From JAFGCR01 sp964538225 (GTDB taxonomy: Bacteria; Patescibacteriota; Gracilibacteria; UM-FILTER-43-11): a DNA stretch of 6,650 nt. The notes beneath the pieces are model-generated. The model saw nothing but the letters and a program-made list of their open reading frames with translations. It ran no database searches and had not been told where the DNA came from. Position numbers and translations under genes: made by a program. Shown in pieces: positions 1 through 5,163 of the stretch (position 1 is the first letter of the stretch; every line of letters starts with the position of its first letter). The stretch covers positions 1-6,650 of the forward strand of contig CAZIDW010000068.1 in assembly GCA_964538225.1 (NCBI GenBank), given 5' to 3'.

Positions 1-94
1 GGGGGTCAGGGGGGGGGGGGTCTAAGAAACCCCCCGCCCCGGAAAAGGCCAAAGGGGGGGGATAGGGGGCAGAGGGGCGACTACGTGGAGGGGG
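1..94. repeat. G-rich tract with hairpin and G-quadruplex potential
   Basis: This stretch contains runs of G at 1-5, 9-20 (twelve), 54-61 (eight), 65-69, 74-77 and 90-94, so four or more closely spaced G-runs could form a G-quadruplex on the + strand. A C-rich segment at 30-40 (six C, one G, four C) can pair either with the G-run at 10-20, with a 9-base loop, or with the G-run at 54-61; the two pairings exclude each other. No coding frame is apparent. It lies just upstream of the AT-rich promoter-like region of the next gene. The upstream gene is not in view, so this may be the tail of another intergenic repeat. The exact length of the homopolymer could be affected by sequencing error. Confidence 0.6.
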
Positions 95-97
95 CTA

Positions 98-123
98 TTG
101 ATTGACCGTAAATTGTATATAAT
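98..123 (+). promoter_or_regulatory. Candidate promoter of aroD
   Basis: A perfect -10 hexamer, TATAAT, lies at 118-123 in an AT-rich stretch that breaks sharply from the G-rich DNA before it. The -35 is less clear: TTGATT at 98-103 gives a 14-base spacer and TTGACC at 102-107 only 10, both shorter than the usual 16-18. Transcription would begin near 130, leaving roughly 35 bases of leader before the ATG at 166. The -10 is the convincing part and the -35 is weak. Confidence 0.4.
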
Positions 124-153
124 TTTAGCGATTTTGTCAAGTCTTTCACTCTT

Positions 154-158
154 GAGAG
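154..158 (+). promoter_or_regulatory. Shine-Dalgarno-like site for aroD
   Basis: GAGAG ends 7 bases before the ATG at 166, a good spacing. It favours a start at 166 over the internal ATG at 235, which is preceded by repeat DNA with no purine-rich site. It is the only convincing Shine-Dalgarno match among the five genes of the window. Confidence 0.45.
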
Positions 159-165
159 ATAATTG

Positions 166-924
166 ATGTTTTTGGCTAAATTGCTTACAATTAGTCCATC
201 GATCAGACCTTCGATTAGCCCCTCAATCAGCACTATGCTCATCTGCACTCCGGTTCAGGAAAAAACGCAGGGAAAGGCCCTAAAACGGCTCCGGGAGCTT
301 AAAAATAAGGTGGATTTGGCGGAAGTGTGGATCGACCGGATCAGGGATTTGGACCTTAAAGCGCTTATAAATAAGGCCCCCTTACCCTTAGTGGTCGTCT
401 GCAAAAAACCCGCTGAAAAGGGCGCTTTTAAGGGTTCGTGGGCTGATTTGGCCGCTTTGTTGGGAAAAGCGTGCGATTTTGACGCTGAATACGTGGATAT
501 CCCCTTCAATATGCCAAAAAATCTGAGTAAAAAAGTTATTCATTCCTCCACTTCGATCGGAAAGAAAAAGAGAACTAAAATCATCATCTCACACCACGAT
601 TTCAAAAAAACCCCTTCTTCCCAGTGGATGCTGAAGACCGCCCGTGAAATGAAAAAAAGCGGCGCGGACATCGCTAAAATAGCCGTCAGGGCGCGTTCAT
701 TGCAGAACACCTTTACTGTCATCTCTCTGGCCCAGCGCCTGCAGGCCGAAAAAATCCCCCATATTCTGATTGCCATGGGTAAAAAGGGTGTTTTAAGCCG
801 TATTATCACCCCATTCCTGGGCGGAACGATGATGTTTGCTCCTCTTGAAACCTCTCGCGCTACCGCCAGCGGCCAGTTGACCGTGGCGGAGCTTAAAAAG
901 GCATGGTCACTTATTTGCCAATAA
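166..924 (+). CDS. aroD: Type I 3-dehydroquinate dehydratase
   Basis: Catalyses the third step of the shikimate pathway, dehydration of 3-dehydroquinate to 3-dehydroshikimate, through a Schiff base on an active-site lysine in a cytoplasmic TIM barrel. Numbering from ATG 166 (252 residues, the same length as E. coli AroD), SHHDF at 141-145 supplies the catalytic His144, GADIAKIA at 166-173 supplies Schiff-base Lys171, and GVLSR at 208-212 supplies substrate-binding Arg212. TASGQ at 233-237 is the usual SAPGQ loop with Gln237 kept and Thr for Ser. Two positions that are Arg in E. coli AroD appear changed: EVWID at 53-57 has Trp55 where ExR is usual, and VCK at 78-80 has Lys80. Start: the Shine-Dalgarno site favours 166 (TTG at 163 is also open), but homology to the family begins around MLICTPV, so ATG 235 (229 residues) is a real alternative. 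Residues 10-23 are encoded by a 12-bp tandem repeat. No other shikimate gene is nearby. Confidence 0.9.
   Translation: MFLAKLLTISPSIRPSISPSISTMLICTPVQEKTQGKALKRLRELKNKVDLAEVWIDRIRDLDLKALINKAPLPLVVVCKKPAEKGAFKGSWADLAALLGKACDFDAEYVDIPFNMPKNLSKKVIHSSTSIGKKKRTKIIISHHDFKKTPSSQWMLKTAREMKKSGADIAKIAVRARSLQNTFTVISLAQRLQAEKIPHILIAMGKKGVLSRIITPFLGGTMMFAPLETSRATASGQLTVAELKKAWSLICQ
190..233. repeat. Degenerate 12-bp tandem repeat at the 5' end of aroD
   Basis: Three and a half units follow each other: ATTAGTCCATCG (190), ATCAGACCTTCG (202), ATTAGCCCCTCA (214) and ATCAGCAC (226). If translated they read as the repetitive peptide ISPS-IRPS-ISPS-IS. The array ends one base before the ATG at 235, where the conserved enzyme sequence begins, so it either lies in the leader or has been absorbed into the reading frame; the 12-bp period keeps the frame open. 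Confidence 0.7.
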
Positions 925-1036
925 CCCCGCCGAATAACCACTCTGTGGAATCACAAATCCAATTCCCCTTCACACTGTCCTGCCTTCTTTCAGCCGGCCT
1001 TTTTCTGTATTCCTTTTTTGCCCTCGCCGGGCGGGC

Positions 1037-1066
1037 AACCCCTTTTTGACCGGCCAAAAAGGGGTT
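1037..1066. repeat. Inverted repeat, 12-bp perfect stem
   Basis: AACCCCTTTTTG at 1037-1048 pairs perfectly with CAAAAAGGGGTT at 1055-1066, leaving the 6-base loop ACCGGC. The + strand copy is followed by TTGAAAAA rather than a T-run, so it is not a typical intrinsic terminator for aroD, and it lies 110 bases past the stop codon. Confidence 0.75.
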
Positions 1067-1105
1067 TGAAAAAGCCGCCGGGGGCCTATGAGCCGTGTAA
1101 TCACC

Positions 1106-1169
1106 GGGGTCGCCTTGTATCACCGTCTGCCACGGCCATAGCCCCCGGACCCCCAGGGGTCGCCTGTAT
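1106..1169. repeat. Direct repeat pair and a near-palindrome
   Basis: GGGGTCGCCTTGTAT (1106-1120) recurs as GGGGTCGCCTGTAT (1156-1169), 50 bases later with one base deleted. The second copy overlaps a near-palindrome, GACCCC-CA-GGGGTC at 1148-1161. This suggests an internal duplication within the noncoding region. Confidence 0.55.
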
Positions 1170-1227
1170 TCAAGGCAGTGCATTCAGGGGACGCGGCTGT
1201 ACTGCCGGGCGAGGCCCCAGTGGTAAT

Positions 1228-1244
1228 CACGGCCTGCGGCCGTG
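1228..1244. repeat. Inverted repeat, 7-bp GC-rich stem
   Basis: CACGGCC (1228-1234) pairs perfectly with GGCCGTG (1238-1244) across the 3-base loop TGC. No T-run follows on either strand. Confidence 0.55.
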
Positions 1245-1357
1245 CCTGACCACGACAGCCCGTCAGCCCTGTACAGCACAGACCCCTTTGGATGTACCGC
1301 AGAAGTTCAAAGGCAAAAGGGGGTCTGGGGGGCAAGTGGGTAATGCTCTTCTTCAGC

Positions 1358-1377
1358 AAATTTTGTAACCAAAATTT
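1358..1377. repeat. Inverted repeat, 8-bp AT-rich stem
   Basis: AAATTTTG (1358-1365) pairs perfectly with CAAAATTT (1370-1377) across the tetraloop TAAC. It marks the change from the GC-rich to the AT-rich half of the intergenic region. Confidence 0.6.
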
Positions 1378-1518
1378 AATTCAGAAGTCCTTTGTTCCAT
1401 TCGTCTTCGTAAACTCAGACTCATTTCTCTTCGGAACGCATTACTCGCATTTTACTAGCGGCCGTGCCCAGCGATGGCAGACTGCACCACGATGATTAAC
1501 TGGCTCGCGGACCCCCAG

Positions 1519-1559
1519 CGTTTTTGGCACTTTTGGCGCCAAAAGTGCAAAGAAAAACG
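1519..1559. repeat. Nested inverted repeat around a 22-bp perfect palindrome
   Basis: The core is a perfect palindrome at 1527-1548 whose arms are GCACTTTTGGC and its exact complement GCCAAAAGTGC. It is enclosed by a second pair, CGTTTTT at 1519-1525 and AAAAACG at 1553-1559, separated from the core by 1 and 4 unpaired bases. T-runs precede and A-runs follow the core, the reverse of an intrinsic terminator on either strand. It may be a cruciform, a protein binding site, or the end of a lost element. Confidence 0.75.
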
Positions 1560-1708
1560 GCATTACAGAAAAAAAGACGCAATCGGACGCCGTGAGGCGG
1601 ACGGGAAAAGCAGGGATAAGGAATCTTGGGGAGTGGTTATTGTACGGATTTAAACTTGTAGAAAAATAAGAGGAATTGTATCCTCATTTTGTTAATTATT
1701 TTAAAGAT

Positions 1709-2803
1709 ATGAGTTTGAAGATTGGAATCGTCGGCCTCCCGAATGTGGGAAAATCCACCCTTTTTAACGCGCTGACGCGCAGCCGGGGCGCCCAGGCGGC
1801 CAATTACCCGTTTTGCACCATCGATCCGAACGTGGGCGTGGTGGAAGTGCCGGATGAGCGATTACAGGTGCTGGCGGAGCTGGTAAAGCCGGAAAATGTC
1901 ATTCCGGCAGTGGTGGAATTTGTGGATATCGCGGGGCTGGTCAAAGGCGCTTCGGAAGGGGAGGGGCTGGGCAACAAATTCCTGGCCAATATCCGGGAAT
2001 GCCACGCCATCGCCCAGGTCCTGCGGTTTTTTGAGGATCCGGATGTTTCCCACGTGCATGGGGGCGTGAACCCGAAACTGGATATGGACGTCATCCATCT
2101 GGAACTCATTCTGGCGGATCTGGACACGGTGAACCGGCGGCTGTCGGAAACCGAAAAAAAGGCCAAATCCGGCGACAAAGAACTCATCGCCCAAGTCGGA
2201 ATGCTGAATCGGTTAACAGAACATCTGGAGGCGGAAAAACTGGCCATCAACCTCGATTTTTCGGAAAAAGAGCAGGAATTTATCAGAGAACTTCACTTAC
2301 TGACCAATAAGCCGTTTATTTATATCGCCAACATGAAAGAGGAAGGATTAGCGGATTTTGATACGGAAAAAGTCAAAAAAGACCTGAATCTGGGGCCTCA
2401 TGAGCAGGTATTGCCCATTTCCGCGAAAGTAGAGGAGGATCTGGTCGGATTTAATAATCAGGAAGCGGAGGAATACTTGAATGAATTAGGTCTTAAAGAA
2501 TCGGGTCTGAACGCTTTTATACGGGCCGCTTACCGCTTGCTGGGATTGATGACGTTCTTCACGGCCGGCCCCAAAGAGGCCCGCGCCTGGACGGTGAAAA
2601 AGGGTGCTACAGCCCCGCAGGCGGCCGGCGTGATTCACACGGATTTTGAAAAAGGCTTTATCAAAGCCGAGACCATCAGCTACGATGATTTTGTGGCGTT
2701 TAAGGGGGAGCAGGAAGCCCGCGATAAAGGAAAACTGCGGATGGAAGGGAAGGATTATGTGGTGCAGGATGGGGATGTGATGCATTTTAAATTTAATAAC
2801 TAA
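1709..2803 (+). CDS. ychF: Redox-regulated P-loop ATPase YchF (Obg-family, OLA1-like)
   Basis: A cytoplasmic ribosome-associated P-loop NTPase of the Obg/TRAFAC group. Members bind ATP rather than GTP and are linked to stress and translation control. The 364-residue product matches E. coli YchF (363). The P-loop GLPNVGKS is at residues 9-16, the Walker B/G3 motif DIAGL at 73-77, and a helical coiled-coil insert spans about 127-195. The G4 position reads NMKE at 208-211 instead of the GTP-specific NKxD, which is the family signature for ATP preference. The C-terminal TGS domain (about 281-363) ends in the typical DYVVQDGDVMHF. An in-frame TTG at 1676 would add eleven residues, but its purine-rich site is only about 2 bases away and the family begins at MSLKIGIVGLP, so ATG 1709 is chosen; it has no clear Shine-Dalgarno site. 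It stands alone after a long noncoding region and is followed 1 base past its stop codon by a heptamer inverted repeat. Confidence 0.96.
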   Translation: MSLKIGIVGLPNVGKSTLFNALTRSRGAQAANYPFCTIDPNVGVVEVPDERLQVLAELVKPENVIPAVVEFVDIAGLVKGASEGEGLGNKFLANIRECHAIAQVLRFFEDPDVSHVHGGVNPKLDMDVIHLELILADLDTVNRRLSETEKKAKSGDKELIAQVGMLNRLTEHLEAEKLAINLDFSEKEQEFIRELHLLTNKPFIYIANMKEEGLADFDTEKVKKDLNLGPHEQVLPISAKVEEDLVGFNNQEAEEYLNELGLKESGLNAFIRAAYRLLGLMTFFTAGPKEARAWTVKKGATAPQAAGVIHTDFEKGFIKAETISYDDFVAFKGEQEARDKGKLRMEGKDYVVQDGDVMHFKFNN

Positions 2804-2804
2804 T

Positions 2805-2879
2805 TGTAATTTGTAACTCGTAACTAGTAACTTGTAATTTATGAAAATAAAAAACAAAAATTACGAGTTACAAGTTACG
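2805..2879. repeat. Inverted repeat made of 7-bp tandem units
   Basis: Five heptamers follow in tandem on the left: TGTAATT (2805), TGTAACT (2812), CGTAACT (2819), AGTAACT (2826) and TGTAATT (2833). Three complementary heptamers sit on the right: AATTACG (2859), AGTTACA (2866) and AGTTACG (2873). Bases 2819-2840 pair with 2858-2879 to give a 22-bp stem with one mismatch and one G-U pair, and a 17-base A-rich loop. The array begins right after the ychF stop and ends 64 bases before the phosphorylase start. No T-run follows the stem on the + strand, so it is not a standard terminator, although it could stop RNA decay or stall polymerase. Confidence 0.85.
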
Positions 2880-2943
2880 CGACCCTGTGCTTGCCACGGG
2901 GGAGCAAATTACAAATGATAACTATTAAAAAATTAAAACAGTT

Positions 2944-4593
2944 ATGTCGTCAGAAAACGCAAAAATCGCCTACTTTTCAATGGAGATCGCCCTGAAATCC
3001 GAGATGCCCAATTACGCGGGCGGATTAGGGGTGCTGGCGGCGGATATCCTGAAATCCTGCGCGGATCTGGATGAGCCGGTGTGCGGGGTCACGCTGATGT
3101 ATCATGCGAGCGAAGCTCCTCAGTACGCGTTTAAACCGGGGCAGGAATTTAAGAAACGGCCGGAAACCGTGCAGATGCATATCGAAGACCGTCTGGTCAC
3201 GATCGGCGTGTGGGAATACACGTTAAAAGGGGAGAATGGGGACATCCCCATCTATTTTCTGGACACGAATTTGCCGGAAAACAAACGCTGGGACCGCGAT
3301 ATCACTAAAGACCTGTACGCCAACGACCGTTACAGCCGCCTGTGTCAGGAGGCGATTTTAGGGATCGGGGGCGTGCGGATGCTGAGGGAACTGGGGCATC
3401 ATGACATTGAAACGTTCCATATGAACGAAGGACATGCGGCTCTGCTGACGCTGGCGCTTCTGAAAGAAAATGATTTTAAAGATGAACCGGTAAAGAAGCT
3501 ATGCGCGTTCACCACCCACACGCCGGTGCCGGCCGGCCACGACCATTTTGATTACAATCTGGTCCACCAGGTATTGACTGAAAAGGTGCCCTGGCACATC
3601 AAAAAACTGGCCGGCGAGGACGACTTCAACATGACCCGTCTGGCTTTATCACTCAGCCGGAAAGTGAACGGGGTGGCCCGTAAGCACGCGGAAATCTGCA
3701 ACCAAATGTTCCCGGAGTATACATTTCAAGAAGTCACCAATGGCATTCACCTAAAAAGCTGGGCCGGTCAGAGCATGACCCGTCTTTTCGATAAGGAACT
3801 GCCGGGCTGGGCGGAAGACCCGGAAAAGCTGAAAGAGGCGGTCAGTCTGCCGGATAACGCCGTGAAACAGGCTCATAATACCGGCAAAAAAGTGCTCATC
3901 GACCACATCAATAACAATCCAGATTTCTTTCCTATCCCCGGAAACGAGCTGGAAGACCATGACCTGTTTGACATGGATACCCTCACCATCACGTTCGCGC
4001 GGCGTTTTGTATCGTACAAACGCCCGCTGCTGATCTTCCAGAACCTGGAACGCCTGCGGGACATAGGGTACGAAAAGCTCCAGCTGATCTTTGCTGGTCC
4101 GTACCATCCGGACAATAAATACGGCATCCGGATTTTAAATGAACTGAGCCATTTCGGACACAGCCTGCGGGGCCAGGTCAAAGTGGCTGTCTGTTCCGAT
4201 TACAACCTGGCCACGGCCCAGTATCTGGTGCGGGGAACGGATGTATGGCTCAACAACCCCCAGCCTCCCATGGAAGCCAGCGGAACGAGTGGGATGAAAG
4301 CCGCTTTAAATGCCGCCCTCAATCTTTCGATTCTGGATGGCTGGTGGATCGAAGGGCACGAGATGGATCCGAAAAGCGGGTGGGCATTCGGCCAGGAGCC
4401 GTCCGCCATCATCCAGCCCCGTGAAGACAGGGTGGATGCCGACGCGCTGTACAACACTTTGGAAGACGTAATCGACTGTTACTACAACCGCAAAGACGAA
4501 TGGACGGATCGCATGAAACACGCTATCGCCTTGGGCGCGTACTTTAATACCCACCGGTGCGTAAAGGAATATATGAAGAAGATGTGGACTTAA
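2944..4593 (+). CDS. glgP: Alpha-glucan (glycogen) phosphorylase, GT35, short form
   Basis: Cytoplasmic PLP-dependent enzyme releasing glucose-1-phosphate from alpha-1,4-glucan ends by phosphorolysis, feeding glycolysis via phosphoglucomutase. The 549-residue product is complete but much shorter than E. coli GlgP/MalP (roughly 800) and resembles the compact bacterial/archaeal alpha-glucan phosphorylases. It opens with IAYFSMEIAL (8-17) and the glycine-rich YAGGLGVLAAD (24-34). HMNEGHAA begins at 159 and THTPVPAGHD at 191, followed by the phosphate-site motif RRFVSYKR at 353-360. The PLP-binding lysine is Lys452 in EASGTSGMKAALN (444-456). One oddity: FAGPYHP (383-389) has Pro where GT35 proteins usually have Lys (AGK). 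The ATG at 2944 has no Shine-Dalgarno site, only an A-rich leader, but matches the family's N-terminus. A weak -35-like TTGCCA lies at 2891 without a convincing -10. No glycogen synthase, branching or debranching gene is in the window. Confidence 0.93.
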   Translation: MSSENAKIAYFSMEIALKSEMPNYAGGLGVLAADILKSCADLDEPVCGVTLMYHASEAPQYAFKPGQEFKKRPETVQMHIEDRLVTIGVWEYTLKGENGDIPIYFLDTNLPENKRWDRDITKDLYANDRYSRLCQEAILGIGGVRMLRELGHHDIETFHMNEGHAALLTLALLKENDFKDEPVKKLCAFTTHTPVPAGHDHFDYNLVHQVLTEKVPWHIKKLAGEDDFNMTRLALSLSRKVNGVARKHAEICNQMFPEYTFQEVTNGIHLKSWAGQSMTRLFDKELPGWAEDPEKLKEAVSLPDNAVKQAHNTGKKVLIDHINNNPDFFPIPGNELEDHDLFDMDTLTITFARRFVSYKRPLLIFQNLERLRDIGYEKLQLIFAGPYHPDNKYGIRILNELSHFGHSLRGQVKVAVCSDYNLATAQYLVRGTDVWLNNPQPPMEASGTSGMKAALNAALNLSILDGWWIEGHEMDPKSGWAFGQEPSAIIQPREDRVDADALYNTLEDVIDCYYNRKDEWTDRMKHAIALGAYFNTHRCVKEYMKKMWT

Positions 4594-4603
4594 TTTTTAA
4601 CCT

Positions 4604-4681
4604 ATGGAAGACCCAATGGAAGACCCATTGATTGACAGGTAGAATAAAAACCATCAATTGGGTCCTCAATGGGGTCCTCAA
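4604..4681. repeat. Imperfect inverted repeat made of 12-bp tandem units
   Basis: The left arm has two identical units ATGGAAGACCCA (4604-4615 and 4616-4627) followed by TTGATTGA. The right arm has TCAATTGGGTCC (4654-4665), TCAATGGGGTCC (4666-4677) and TCAA. The arms are roughly complementary, with matching GACCC/GGGTC cores and several mismatches, around a loop of about 20 bases. It begins 10 bases past the phosphorylase stop and runs up to the RNHCP gene. An ATG at 4669, in frame with that gene, falls inside the right arm. Confidence 0.8.
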
Positions 4682-4689
4682 CCGGTAAT

Positions 4690-5046
4690 ATGCAACAGCG
4701 AAAAAACCCCATCACCATCAACGAAGGCTTCACGTGCGTAAAATGTAAAATGGATGTGAAACCCCACCCCGAAGGCAGCTGCCGGAACCACTGCCCGTAC
4801 TGCCTGTGGTCGCTGCATGTCGATTTAGACACGCCGGGCGACCGCGCGTCCGAATGCGGGGGGATGATGAAGCCGGTGGGGATCGAGATGAACAAGAAAA
4901 AAGGCGTCCGGGTCATCCATGTGTGCCAGACATGCGGGCTAAAAACCTACAACCGCTCCGCCCCGGATGATGACTGGGACCTGATCTGTGAACTCAGCCG
5001 CGTGCCGCAGGAACAGTGTAATGTTTTTCCATCCGGATCGTTTTAA
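4690..5046 (+). CDS. RNHCP domain-containing protein
   Basis: A small cytoplasmic cysteine-rich protein of the RNHCP family (named for its motif), whose function is not established. The signature RNHCPYCLWSLHVD spans residues 32-45 and is followed by the family's PGDR at 49-52 and CGG at 56-58. Three CxxC pairs (Cys16/19, 35/38, 79/82) plus Cys31, Cys56 and Cys100 suggest one or two zinc ribbons; zinc binding is my inference. There is no signal peptide or membrane segment, and 118 residues is ordinary for the family. Start: ATG 4690 is chosen because the upstream in-frame ATG at 4669 lies within the arm of an inverted repeat and its extra residues (MGSSTGN) look unconserved; neither has a good ribosome site, so 4669 (125 residues) remains possible. 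It sits between the phosphorylase and the surface esterase, with repeat hairpins on both sides, so its neighbours give little functional hint. Confidence 0.88.
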   Translation: MQQRKNPITINEGFTCVKCKMDVKPHPEGSCRNHCPYCLWSLHVDLDTPGDRASECGGMMKPVGIEMNKKKGVRVIHVCQTCGLKTYNRSAPDDDWDLICELSRVPQEQCNVFPSGSF

Positions 5047-5052
5047 ATAATA

Positions 5053-5152
5053 AGGACACAGGAAACAGGACACAGGACTCAGCCGCCCTTCTTTCAATTG
5101 TGGCAAATATTCAATATGGCAGCTGTGTTCTGTGTCCTTAGTCCTGTTTTCT
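5053..5152. repeat. Inverted repeat made of 7-bp tandem units (second family)
   Basis: Four heptamers run on the left: AGGACAC (5053), AGGAAAC (5060), AGGACAC (5067) and AGGACTC (5074). Four complementary ones run on the right: GTGTTCT (5125), GTGTCCT (5132), TAGTCCT (5139) and GTTTTCT (5146). The arms pair imperfectly, about 23 of 30 positions, around a loop of about 40 bases that itself contains CAATTG. The array fills the gap between the RNHCP stop (5046) and the esterase start (5164). Confidence 0.82.
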
Positions 5153-5163
5153 AACCAGTTTAT

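Larger units (their letters stand above)
925..1708. other. Long intergenic region rich in inverted repeats, no credible gene
   Basis: About 780 bases separate aroD from ychF. Open frames on both strands (for example 1018-1368 on + and 911-1183 on -) give arginine/proline/glycine-rich translations with no recognisable domain, no convincing ribosome site, and mutual overlap, so I do not call them genes. The stretch holds at least five hairpin-forming inverted repeats (listed separately), a direct repeat, and a change from GC-rich (about 1020-1345) to more AT-rich DNA. The last 80 bases before ychF presumably hold its promoter, but no clean -35/-10 pair stands out. It could be a decayed mobile element, a structured RNA, or the eroded end of a repeat-protein gene; the sequence does not decide. 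Confidence 0.55.

Noticed and set aside
911..1183. 90-residue - strand open frame overlapping the end of aroD
   Set aside because: It overlaps a sound gene, has no recognisable motif, and reads through the 1037-1066 inverted repeat.
1018..1368. 116-residue + strand open frame in the long intergenic region
   Set aside because: The translation is rich in Gly, Pro and Arg with no domain, no ribosome site and a path through several hairpins; GC-rich DNA gives such frames by chance.
1519..1559. Rho-independent terminator
   Set aside because: The run of T precedes and the run of A follows the stem, so neither strand has a stem followed by a free U-tract.
2805..2879. CRISPR array
   Set aside because: Units are 7 bp with no spacers and occur in both orientations, unlike CRISPR repeats.
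2841..2918. Possible 25-codon leader peptide (MKIKNKNYELQV...) before the phosphorylase
   Set aside because: Its first half is translated from heptamer-repeat DNA, it has no Shine-Dalgarno site, and no regulatory codon run is seen.
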